From contig MPMR01000023.1 of assembly GCA_002238605.1 (NCBI GenBank), positions 1-63,888 of the forward strand: a stretch of 63,888 nucleotides of DNA. The letters run 5' to 3'. The position numbers and the translations under genes were made by a program. Source of the DNA: BD2-11 clade cluster bacterium bin43 (lineage in GTDB: Bacteria; Gemmatimonadota; Gemmatimonadetes; Longimicrobiales; Gaopeijiaceae). Below the pieces are notes generated by a model. That model searched no databases. It was not told where the DNA came from and worked only from the letters and a program-made list of their open reading frames with translations. The stretch's first letter is position 1. Every line of letters begins with the position of its first letter. Shown here piece by piece: positions 27,278 to 36,100 of this stretch.

Positions 27278-29991
27278 CAGAACGACACCTCCACGCCGAG
27301 GGTGGGCAGGATCGGGAGCATGTGGTTGTCGGTTCTCGAAAGGTTCCCGTAGCTGTAGTGGCGCTGGTGCCAGAGCACGTTGTCGCGGTTGTAGAGGTTG
27401 ATCACGCTGAGGTAGGGCGACAGGGTGCCCCATCCTCTGTTCAGCGTCTTGCGCAAGCTGATGTCCAGCCGGTGGTATGCGGGCAGCCGGGCCCCGTTTC
27501 TGGGTCCGGGCAGCGCGGTCCTGACGCTCGCATCGTCGTAGCGCAGGTCGGTCAGCCGCTGCGTGTACTTGCGGAATCTCGCCAGCTGGGCCGTGTAGGG
27601 CGTGCCCGTGCCCAGGTTCCAGCGCAGGCCGGCCTCCACGCCCCAGGGCAGATCGCGCTGGATGGCCACGTCGATTACCAGGCGCCGGTCGAAGATCGGC
27701 GGGAATTCGATGACCGGCGGGGGCACCAGGCCCGCCTCGGTGTCCTCGAAGGACCGCGTGGCTTTCAGGAGGGATACGGACACCCATCCTCGCGTCCTGC
27801 CCGCGTCCTTGCGCACCATGGCGTCGATGCCGATGGAGCGTCCGTCGCCCGACAGCAGATCGTCCGCCGGAACCGTCGGATCGTCGGCCCAGTTCTGCGC
27901 GACCACGCCATCGAAGGTGCGGAAGTATCCCTCCGCGGACGCGAACCACTCGCGGTCGCTGCCGAAGAAGCCCTCCACGCCCGCCTGGACCTGGTCCGAG
28001 ATCACGGCCGGCACGTGTTCATCCGACAGGACCCACGCGTCCATGCCGATCGGCAGCCGCTCGTCGCGAAGCGAATGCAGGAACTGCGTGTGGCGTCCGC
28101 CCGCCACGCGCACCGCCCAGCGGCCGTCGCCCAGGAAGCGCTTGACGGCGAGGCGCGGCGACGGAACGGCCTCCGCCGGGCCGCCCCGTGGTCGCCAGCC
28201 GTCCCATCGCAGCCCGGCCTCGAGCAGCCACGGCCGGCTCGGGGTCCAGGTCAACTGCGTGTACGCGCTCGACTCCCAGCCGCTGCTCTCGCTGTTCTGG
28301 AAGTTCGGGGGAACGCCCTCGGACACGTTGCGGCTTTGCCGGTGGGTCGCCGCGAGTCCCGACTTCCATCGCGTGCGCGACGTGGGGCGGAGTTCCAGAT
28401 CGGCCCCGGCCGAGGACTGGCTGATCTCCGTCTCCACCCGCGTGTCCTCGTATGCCGTGAAGTTGAACCGGGCTCCGAAGCGGGAATACGAGCCGTGCAC
28501 CTCGAGCGTCCCTCCCCCGGGCATGAGATGGGTCCAGGATGCGCCGACGGCATCGTTGCCCCACGGCCACCGGACGTCCCAGCCCGCGCTCTCATCGTCC
28601 CCGAGATCGTCTACGACCGACTCGAGGCTCGTGAACAGGAACTCGAGCTCCCGAAGATTGATCCTGTCCCGCCCCGAGTACGCGTTGATGCGCACCCGGT
28701 CGCCCCCCTTCGTCCAGCCCTCGAAGACGGCCTGGAGGTCCGCGAGGGTGTAGGGGAATGCGGAGTCGGTCAGCCTGGTCACCAGGTCCCAGTAGCTCCG
28801 GCGCGCCGAGATCTTCCAGCGAACGGCGGCGAGCCCCAGGCCGTCCCGGATCCCCGGCGCGAGACCGCCCCGCACCGCGACGCGCGACGAGATCAGGCCG
28901 AGGCCGGCGTCCACGCCCAGGGTGCCGTCCCCGACGTCGGATTCCACGAGCAGCACCGACGACGTCCTTCCTCCGTACTCCGCGGGAAGGCCCCCGGTCC
29001 GGAGCTCGGCCCGCTCGACCATGTCCGGGTTGAAGACCGAGAAGATCCCGAGCAGGTGGTAGGGATGGAACAGCGGCACGCGGTCCATCAGGATGAGGTT
29101 CTGATCGCCCGAACCACCGCGCACGTTCAGGACGGCGGTGAAGTCCGACACCCGCGTCACGCCGGGAAGCACGCTCACGGCGCGGACCGGATCCGGCTCC
29201 GCGAGCCCCGGAAGGTTCCTGAGGTCCTCCCCGCCCAACTCGTGCACCGTGAGTCCCGCGGATTCCTCGAAGCGCGCCCGCTGGCGGCTGCGCCGGGCCT
29301 CGACGACCACGGCATCCAGTTCGATCGCCTCTTCGGCCAGGTCGATGTCGAGCCGGGAATCCGTGTCCGGCGCCAGGTCGATCTCCTGGTCGTGGAGGCC
29401 GTAGCCGATGCGCCCGATGGTCAGGCGGTAGCGGCCGGCCACGAGGTCGCGGAAGGCGAAGAAGCCGAGCGCGTCGGTGCCGGTCACGCTCTCGACGGTG
29501 GAGTCCGCCAGCAGCCTGAGGCGGACCGTCGCGCTGGCCACCGGCACCGCGACCTCCGAGCGCACCCGGCCGCTGAGGGTCGCATCCCGGGGCAAGGCTT
29601 CCCGCGGCGTCCGGGGCACGATGATGATCTGGGATCCGAGCTCGACGTAGCCCAGCTCCGTGCCGGCCAGCAGCTGATCCAGAGTGCCGGCAACGTTTCT
29701 CGTCGCGCAGGCGCAGTCGACGATGCGGTCCGACGGGAGGAGGCTGGGGCTGAAGGCGATCTGCACCCGGGAACGCTGCGCGAGCCGGACCAGGGCTTGG
29801 GCCAGCGGCATCCGGTCGATGGAGAGGCGGGCGACGCTTGCGAGCAGGGTGCCGGGCTCGGGGTCGACTCCGATCTCGCCCCTGAGTGCCGTCAGCTCGG
29901 TGTCCTGGGCGGGGACGGTTGCGGGAATGAGGAGGAATGCGACGGCCAGGAGGGCGGATGACATCCGGCGGATCCTGCCCTCCGGGGTCAT
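27277..29991 (-). CDS. TonB-dependent receptor with STN and carboxypeptidase-regulatory-like domain
   Basis: The 904-residue protein has, in order, a signal peptide (about 1-30), an STN domain (about 50-130), a CarboxypepD_reg-like beta-sandwich (DATLSGRVRSEVAVPVASATVRL to about 235), a plug domain (VHELGGEDLRNLPGLAEPDPVRAVS, NVRGGSGDQNLILMDRVPLFH) and a long barrel ending in LGVEVSF. It imports an unknown ligand across the outer membrane; the STN domain suggests surface signalling through the adjacent FecR and ECF sigma. Its start overlaps the fecR stop (ATGA) and its stop overlaps the lipoprotein start. Confidence 0.88.
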   Translation of the reverse strand: MTPEGRIRRMSSALLAVAFLLIPATVPAQDTELTALRGEIGVDPEPGTLLASVARLSIDRMPLAQALVRLAQRSRVQIAFSPSLLPSDRIVDCACATRNVAGTLDQLLAGTELGYVELGSQIIIVPRTPREALPRDATLSGRVRSEVAVPVASATVRLRLLADSTVESVTGTDALGFFAFRDLVAGRYRLTIGRIGYGLHDQEIDLAPDTDSRLDIDLAEEAIELDAVVVEARRSRQRARFEESAGLTVHELGGEDLRNLPGLAEPDPVRAVSVLPGVTRVSDFTAVLNVRGGSGDQNLILMDRVPLFHPYHLLGIFSVFNPDMVERAELRTGGLPAEYGGRTSSVLLVESDVGDGTLGVDAGLGLISSRVAVRGGLAPGIRDGLGLAAVRWKISARRSYWDLVTRLTDSAFPYTLADLQAVFEGWTKGGDRVRINAYSGRDRINLRELEFLFTSLESVVDDLGDDESAGWDVRWPWGNDAVGASWTHLMPGGGTLEVHGSYSRFGARFNFTAYEDTRVETEISQSSAGADLELRPTSRTRWKSGLAATHRQSRNVSEGVPPNFQNSESSGWESSAYTQLTWTPSRPWLLEAGLRWDGWRPRGGPAEAVPSPRLAVKRFLGDGRWAVRVAGGRHTQFLHSLRDERLPIGMDAWVLSDEHVPAVISDQVQAGVEGFFGSDREWFASAEGYFRTFDGVVAQNWADDPTVPADDLLSGDGRSIGIDAMVRKDAGRTRGWVSVSLLKATRSFEDTEAGLVPPPVIEFPPIFDRRLVIDVAIQRDLPWGVEAGLRWNLGTGTPYTAQLARFRKYTQRLTDLRYDDASVRTALPGPRNGARLPAYHRLDISLRKTLNRGWGTLSPYLSVINLYNRDNVLWHQRHYSYGNLSRTDNHMLPILPTLGVEVSF

Positions 29992-31010
29992 CGACTCTCG
30001 TCCGTGTTGCGCAGCTGCATGCGAACCCGTCCGTCGCCGATGCTGCACTGGGCGTCGATGACGTTGCAGATCACGGTCATGACCTCGTCCAGGGATCTGG
30101 ACGTGAACCACATGGTCAGCGTCCGCTCCAGCAGGACCGGATCCTCGACCGCAACTTGCGCGCCGTACCGCCGCTCGACTTCCCGGATGGCCAGGTCCAG
30201 CGGCGTGTCCTGGAAGATGAGGAAGCCCTCCAGCCAGGCGGCGGCTTCCTCGATCGGGGGCGCCGCGGTTACGGGGCCGGGCCGGCCCTCGATGATGCTT
30301 GCCGCCTGCCCGGCGCCGACCTGGACTTCCTCGTTCGCGGTTCCGAGCGCGACCGTTCCTTCGACGACGACGAGCCGGAGCTCGTCGAGCTGGGCGACCA
30401 GATGGAAGCGTGTACCGAGGACGCGCGCGGTGCCCGCCGCGGTGGTGACCCGGAACGGCTGCGCCGGGTTGCTGGCGATGGAGAAGAACGCCTCGCCCTC
30501 GAGGACGACGGCCCGGGCGGATCCGTCCACGTTGCGCACCCGGCTGCCCGGACCGAGGCGGATCACGCTGCCGTCGCCGAGGCGGACCATCGCGGTCTCG
30601 CCGGGCGCCGTGATGAATTCCTGCGACGCCAGGCTGCCCGCTCCCGCGCCGCTCGCGGCCGGGTCCCGGGCGTTCCAGATGACCAGGGCCGCCGCCGCGC
30701 AGGCCGCGGCGGTGGCCCAGCCGGCAAACAGCCCGAAGCGGGAGCGCGCGGGTCGGCCACGCGCCCGGCGGTCGTTTGCGCGCCGGATGGAAGCCGCTCT
30801 CCGGGCTTCCGCCCTGCGGACCACGAACTCGACGGTGGGTGGGGCGCCCGGCTCCACGTCCAGGTCCGCCGCGCGCCCGGCTTCGACCAGCAGGCCGAGG
30901 TCGTTCAGCGCCCGGCTGGCGTCCGGAGACTCGCCGAGCGACGCCTCGACCGATCGGTTCTCCTCGTCGGTCGTCTGGCCGCGCAGGTATCGAAGTAGCA
31001 GTTCGTCCAT
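29988..31010 (-). CDS. FecR-type anti-sigma factor with DUF4974-like C-terminus
   Basis: The 340-residue protein has a cytoplasmic N-terminus (MDELLLRYLRGQTTDEENR), a single membrane segment (FGLFAGWATAAACAAAALVIW) and a periplasmic FecR domain (APGETAMVRLGDGSVIRLGPGS, ARAVVLEGEAFFSI, FRVTTAAGTARVLGTRFHL). An STN-like tail follows (LDLAIREVERRYGAQVAVED). FecR proteins sequester or activate ECF sigma factors on receptor signals. The ATG at 31010 follows GAACGAGAG. It lies between the sigma gene and its receptor in one transcription unit. Confidence 0.88.
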   Translation of the reverse strand: MDELLLRYLRGQTTDEENRSVEASLGESPDASRALNDLGLLVEAGRAADLDVEPGAPPTVEFVVRRAEARRAASIRRANDRRARGRPARSRFGLFAGWATAAACAAAALVIWNARDPAASGAGAGSLASQEFITAPGETAMVRLGDGSVIRLGPGSRVRNVDGSARAVVLEGEAFFSIASNPAQPFRVTTAAGTARVLGTRFHLVAQLDELRLVVVEGTVALGTANEEVQVGAGQAASIIEGRPGPVTAAPPIEEAAAWLEGFLIFQDTPLDLAIREVERRYGAQVAVEDPVLLERTLTMWFTSRSLDEVMTVICNVIDAQCSIGDGRVRMQLRNTDESR

Positions 31011-31103
31011 CTCTCGTTCCCTTCGGTGATTCCTGCAGTGTCCTACACCGGACAAGCGCACAGCTCGCCGATGGCTACCATTCGCACTGGACGGGGGCTC
31101 AGC

Positions 31104-31745
31104 TCACCCATCGGCCGCCGCCACCACCCGGCGAACCGTCCTGAGCGCGGCGGACATCTGGTTCGCCACGGTTTGCGCCGAAACCTTCATCACTGCGGCC
31201 GCTTCCGCGTGGGTGAGTCCCCGCTGGAACACGAGCTCGAACACCTCGCGGCGGCGGTCCGGCAGCGACGCCACCGCGGCCCGGAACCTGTCCGCGAGCA
31301 GCGAGGCCTCGAGCATGTCGGCCGGACTCGGGGCGTGTCCGCCCCGTATCGCATCGTCACGCCCCTGCCGGTCCCGCCCGCGGGGCGGCGCCCCCCCCGC
31401 TCCCCCTCCTCCCCCCCCCGGCCGGCCCCGCCCGCCCCGCCGCCCCGCCCGCCGGCGCTTCCGGTCGATGACGAGGTGGCGGACGATGCGGTACAGGTAG
31501 ACCCGCGCGGAGCCCCGCGGCCGCCATCCGCGCCGCCGCTCCCATACCTGGATGAAGGCCTCCTGCGCGATGTCCCGCGCCAGGTCGACATCGCCCAGCT
31601 GACTCGCCGCGTAGCGCACAAGCTCGGGCCAGCACAGGTCCATCAGCTCGCCCAGGGCCGGCTCCGATCCCTCCCGGATCTCATCCATCAGCGAGGTCAG
31701 GGCGTCGTGCTGCGCCGAATCCGGGCTGGACCTGGTGGCTGGCAT
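31104..31745 (-). CDS. ECF sigma factor with glycine-rich homopolymer linker
   Basis: The 213-residue protein has sigma region 2 (LARDIAQEAFIQVWERRRGW, YRIVRHLVIDRKRR) and region 4 (SLPDRRREVFELVFQRGLTHAEAAAVMKVS). The linker between them is unusually rich in Gly and Arg and is encoded by runs of eight and nine C on the plus strand (31391-31398 and 31411-31419). Typical ECF sigmas of this group are shorter here. It is divergent from the AAA ATPase gene at 31902 and heads the fecR/TonB-receptor unit. A one-base slip in either tract would remove region 4. Confidence 0.85.
   Translation of the reverse strand: MPATRSSPDSAQHDALTSLMDEIREGSEPALGELMDLCWPELVRYAASQLGDVDLARDIAQEAFIQVWERRRGWRPRGSARVYLYRIVRHLVIDRKRRRAGRRGGRGRPGGGGGGAGGAPPRGRDRQGRDDAIRGGHAPSPADMLEASLLADRFRAAVASLPDRRREVFELVFQRGLTHAEAAAVMKVSAQTVANQMSAALRTVRRVVAAADG
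31391..31419. repeat. Two long C tracts (8 and 9) within the sigma factor gene
   Basis: The plus strand reads eight C at 31391-31398 and nine C at 31411-31419, with further short C runs around them. They encode Gly-rich codons on the minus strand. The exact run lengths could also reflect sequencing or assembly error. Confidence 0.8.
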
Positions 31746-31856
31746 CTGGTGCGGGGGTGTCGGATGGATCGGTCAGATGGCCTGAAGTAAGTAGCGCATG
31801 GCTCGGGTGATTCTACTACACCCGCAAGACGCCTGGGCTAACAGGCAACGTATTGC

Positions 31857-31892
31857 AATAGGTAGTTGACCAATTTTGCTCAATAACCTATT
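31857..31892. promoter_or_regulatory. Inverted repeat over the promoter of the ATPase/STAND operon
   Basis: AATAGGT (31857-31863) and ACCTATT (31886-31892) form 7-bp arms with a 22-bp spacer. They embrace the -35 element and overlap the -10 element, a position suited to a repressor site. Confidence 0.5.
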
Positions 31893-31894
31893 AT
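31866..31894 (+). promoter_or_regulatory. Near-consensus sigma70 promoter for the ATPase gene, probably leaderless
   Basis: TTGACC (31866-31871), a 17-bp spacer and TATTAT (31889-31894) match the primary-sigma consensus closely. The -10 element ends eight bases before the first base of the ATG at 31902, so transcription would start at or beside the start codon. No Shine-Dalgarno sequence is present. Confidence 0.65.
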
Positions 31895-31901
31895 ACCATC
31901 C

Positions 31902-33194
31902 ATGCGATACTTGGCTCCCTACCGGCGCCCTCATGTGGCCCGCCTGACCACCCTCCTGAAGGAGGATGGTCCGATGCGACTCGTCGCGGTCACGGGCCCG
32001 CGACAGACCGGCAAGACAACCTTGGTCCTTCAGGCGCTCTCGGATCTCGAGAACGACGGCGTTCCGTGCTGGTATCTGCCCGCTGACGACCCAACGCCGG
32101 ACGAGCCGCCCTTCGGCGCTCCACCTGCCATCCATGTCCTCATCCCTGGGCAAGTACCCGGGCCGGAGTGGCTCGTCTCAAGCTGGGAACGCGCCCGAAT
32201 CGCTGCGGAACGTTCGGCCCGCGGCATTGTGATGGTGCTCGACGAAATCCAGCGAATTCCGAACTGGTCCGGGGTCGTCAAAGGGCTATGGGACAGGGAT
32301 CGGCGTACCGGCTGTCCACTTCGCGTTGTGATCCTTGGCTCCGCTCCCTGGGCGATGTTGACGGGAATCCATGAAAGCCTGGCAGGCCGGTTCGACCCTT
32401 TCCCCGTAGCACACTGGTCGCTCGACGAAATGCAGCGCGCGTTCGGAGTGACCCTCGACGAGTACATCTTCTTCGGAGGCTATCCGGGCGCCGCCGTCCA
32501 CATCCGCAACCCTCGCAGGTGGCGAGGATACATCAGGCAGGCCGTGATGGCCCCCGTCGTCGAACGGGACATCCTCTCGCTGACACGCGTGCAAAAGCCG
32601 TCGCTCATGCGGGCGTTGCTGGACCTGGCCTCTGAGTATTCCGGCCAGGTTGTGTCCTACCGCAAGCTGCAAGGGCAACTCGATGACGCGGGCAACACCA
32701 CGACGCTGGCCCACTACCTGGACCTGCTCGCGGACGCCGGACTGGTCACTGGTCTGGAGAAGCACAGCGCCAAACCGCACCTGGTAAGGCGATCCAGTCC
32801 CAAGCTCAACGTATCGAACACCGCTGTCATGACGGTGAAGTACCCCGGTTCCTTCAAGCACGTCAAGTACGATGGCACCTTTTGGGGACGCCTGTGCGAA
32901 AGCACGGTCGGTGCGCACCTCCTCAACACGCTTTCCCCTGACGGGATCGTACGCCTGCAATACTGGAGGGACGCGACTTGTGAGGTCGACTTCGTGCTCT
33001 CGTCAGGGCGACGGCTGGTGGCGATCGAGGTGAAGAGCGGCCGCCGGCAAGGCAGACTTGCGGGTCTGGCGGCGTTCCAAGGCCGATTCCCGACTGCGAA
33101 GCGGCTCGTGGTCGGAACCGGTGGCGTGCCGCTGAACGAGTTCCTGTCCGAGGACGCCGAGTATTGGCTGGAGGAAGCTCACCGTGGCGATTGA
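31902..33194 (+). CDS. AAA_14-type ATPase with C-terminal DUF4143 domain
   Basis: The 430-residue protein has a Walker A motif GPRQTGKTT at 32-40, a Walker B region (IVMVLDEIQ, about 109-117), the family sequence FGGYPGA and the DUF4143 C-terminal domain. The latter includes EVDFVLSSGRRLVAIEVKSG, an ExK pattern reminiscent of a PD-(D/E)xK core that is usually inactive or uncharacterised in this family. AAA_14/DUF4143 proteins are abundant, often mobile and mostly without assigned function. Two relatives lie at 55180 and 56129 in this window. The last 11 bases overlap the next gene, so the two proteins are probably coordinated. Confidence 0.85.
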   Translation: MRYLAPYRRPHVARLTTLLKEDGPMRLVAVTGPRQTGKTTLVLQALSDLENDGVPCWYLPADDPTPDEPPFGAPPAIHVLIPGQVPGPEWLVSSWERARIAAERSARGIVMVLDEIQRIPNWSGVVKGLWDRDRRTGCPLRVVILGSAPWAMLTGIHESLAGRFDPFPVAHWSLDEMQRAFGVTLDEYIFFGGYPGAAVHIRNPRRWRGYIRQAVMAPVVERDILSLTRVQKPSLMRALLDLASEYSGQVVSYRKLQGQLDDAGNTTTLAHYLDLLADAGLVTGLEKHSAKPHLVRRSSPKLNVSNTAVMTVKYPGSFKHVKYDGTFWGRLCESTVGAHLLNTLSPDGIVRLQYWRDATCEVDFVLSSGRRLVAIEVKSGRRQGRLAGLAAFQGRFPTAKRLVVGTGGVPLNEFLSEDAEYWLEEAHRGD

Positions 33195-36100
33195 GCGAAC
33201 GGTGTCGCGATGGAGGGATGATCGATGGGAGTCGCTGGGCGAGAACCTGGCCGACTTTCGTTCGGCGCCTGCCTATGTCCTGCTCGGCGAAGCGGGGTCG
33301 GGGAAGACCACGGCGTTTGTCGGTGAGAGCGGTGATGGTGACAACTGCTGCTGCGTGACCGCCCGGCGCTTCATTCGTCGGGACCTTGGAAGCCACCCGG
33401 AGTGGAAACGGAAGACCCTGTTCATAGATGGGCTGGACGAGCAGCGTACCGGGGGTGGTGATCCATGTGAGCCACTGGACGAGATTCTGCGCCGGATCGA
33501 GCGGTTGGGCCAACCACGCTTCAGGCTTTCGTGTCGTGAGGAATCCTGGCTCGGGAGGAACGATCTCCGCGAACTCTCGTCCGTTGCGAGCGCTGGAGAC
33601 GTCCACCTGCTGCGGCTCGATCCGCTTAGCACGGTCGGCGCCCGCGAGATTCTGGCTTCTCTGAAAATCGGAGAGCCGGGCGACTTCCTATGGAACGCGA
33701 GCGACCGCGGGCTGGATGCCTTCCTTGAGAACCCTCTCCTCCTGGAGATGCTCGCCAAGGCGGTGACTCCCGAGTCGGCGGAACCGTGGCCCGACACCCA
33801 GCGAGCCACTTTCGAGCGCGCATGCAGGGAATTGGTCCAGGATCTGAACAGGGAGCACCGGGATGCATGGGACGGGACGCCGTATTCCGGCGAAGAGTTG
33901 GTCGCCGCAGCAGGTCGCTTGTGCGCCGTCATTCTGCTGTCCGACAAGCTGGGGTGGTCGCGGAGGGGGCCAGGTGATGACGACTACCCGCCGTTGAGCG
34001 ACGCCGGCGCGCCCCAGGAACTGCTCAAGTTCGCGTTGGACACAAGGCTGTTCGTCGGAAGCGCCGAGACCGGCAGACAGCCGCGCCACCGCCGGATCGC
34101 CGAGTTCCTGGCCGCAAGATACCTGGACGCGATGATCCGGGCGGAACTCCCCGCCACGCGGGTACTCGCACTGATGGCGGGCGGCGACGGGTTAGTGGCG
34201 CCCGACCTCCAAGGGGTGTCCGCATGGCTGGCGGCGTTGAACGGAGAGGCCCGTGATCTGCTGATCGACACGGACCCGATCGGCGTGGCATTTGGCGGAG
34301 ATGCTGGGCACTTGGATCAGCAGGAAGCCGAACGCCTCCTGACGCGGGTTGAGGACCGCCTCGAGTACAGGTGGATCATGCCGTCCCGGGCCTCCGTTGA
34401 CTCGCTGTTGGCGGGACCGGCCAGGACGCTGCTGTGGTGGCGGTTGCGTGATCCAGATCGTTCGGACGGGCGGCAAGCCCTGGTGGGCCTGTTGCTACAA
34501 GGGCTGGCGCCTCTTTCTGGTTTCGAAGCGGGATGGAAGCGGTCACCCCGGGTGAGTGCGGCCGAGGCTCAGGATCCGCTGCTGGCCGTCGTTCGGGACG
34601 ACACTTGGCAGCCTTACGTCAGGCAAATCGCATTGCGCGCTCTCATCCATGTGCTCCAGCCCGAGCCGGAGGGCCCGCGGGTACTGCTTCGCCTGCTTCG
34701 AGAGCTGTCAGATGGCCGAGTCCGGCGGGATGACCGGGACGAGCTGCGCGGTGAACTCTTGGCCTTTCTCTACCCGGCGCACATGCGCCCTGAAGTGATC
34801 TGGGACTACCTGCCGTCGAGCACCTTGCCGTCCGGCAAGGGGGTCTCATTCTGGGCCGGGGACTTGGTGGAGAAGTCATCCCCGGAGCAGATCAAAGCGC
34901 TCCTCGAAGGGCTGTTGAAAGAGCCTGAGGAGTTGCTGCCGGCTCTGAGTCACCGCAGGCTTGAGAGTGTGGTCTTCCGTTTGCTGGCACAAGCTCTGAA
35001 GCACTTGGGCGAGCAAACCGAAGTCGCAAAGCTGCTCCGGTGGTTCGGGCTGGTTGTGGCCGACCCCGAGCGAGCCGGGCTGGTGCTGGCCCACTGTCAA
35101 CATGTCCTCCGGCGATCCAGGCATACTCGGGAGCAGAAGGACATCTACCGTTGGCTCGGCGAGCATCCTGATATCCAGTTGGCGTTGATCCTGGAAGACC
35201 TTCGCCGAAACGAATCTCGACTTCAGGACCGCTTCCTCGATCGTGCGATCGGCAACAAGTTCCTGGGCGACCACGTTCCAGCGGACTTCCGTCGATGGTG
35301 TTTGCAACAGGCCATCGAACACGCGGAAAAAACGCCCCTTGTTGCGATCGGACTCCTTCGCTGGGCCACGATCACGAACGAGTCGTGGGGCTCAGCCCTG
35401 GACGACGAAGAGGTCGCTTACAGGATTCGCAGAGTGCCGTTGTTACGGGAGCGGCGCGAGCGGGTACTGGCAGCCGAGGCTCGGCACGCCGACGAGATGG
35501 CACGGCTGCAAGAGGCGCCTCCTTACTCAACCGTGCGAGAGCGACAGGCCAGCTACCTGGCGTCCATTCGCGAGCAACTTGCACCTCTGGAGGCAGGCGA
35601 AGGGCCCCCGGAGACGCTCCATGAGCTGGGACGCATCTATGTCAACGGCCTCGAAGCGGGCGGTCCCGACCAAGCACGAGCGGACCTGGATCTCCACCTG
35701 GGCTCCGACCACCAGCTCTTGGACGCAGTAGTCACCGGATTCCGTCGAATGGTGGGTCGAAGGGATCTTCCGGCCATGGAAGAAATCATTCGGCTCCGCG
35801 AGCGGCGGATGGCCTCATTGTACGAGCTTCCTTTTCTCGCCGGTCTGGCTGAGGACGAACGCGCCGGGGGGGAGGCGTTCGAGAGACTGGACGAAGCCGG
35901 GCTCCGCCGCGCATTGGCGTTCTATCTTCTTTCCCGGTTGCGAACCACGCGCCATCCAATCCCGGGACTCTTCAGTTACAAGGAGGACTGTCGACCCCAA
36001 TGGTACGGCCGGGCGCTTCGCGATCGCCCTCAAGCCGTCGCTGAAGTGTTCGTCGCGGTGAACCGCGTTCGTCTGCGGGCCAAGGAGTTGCCGGATCAAC

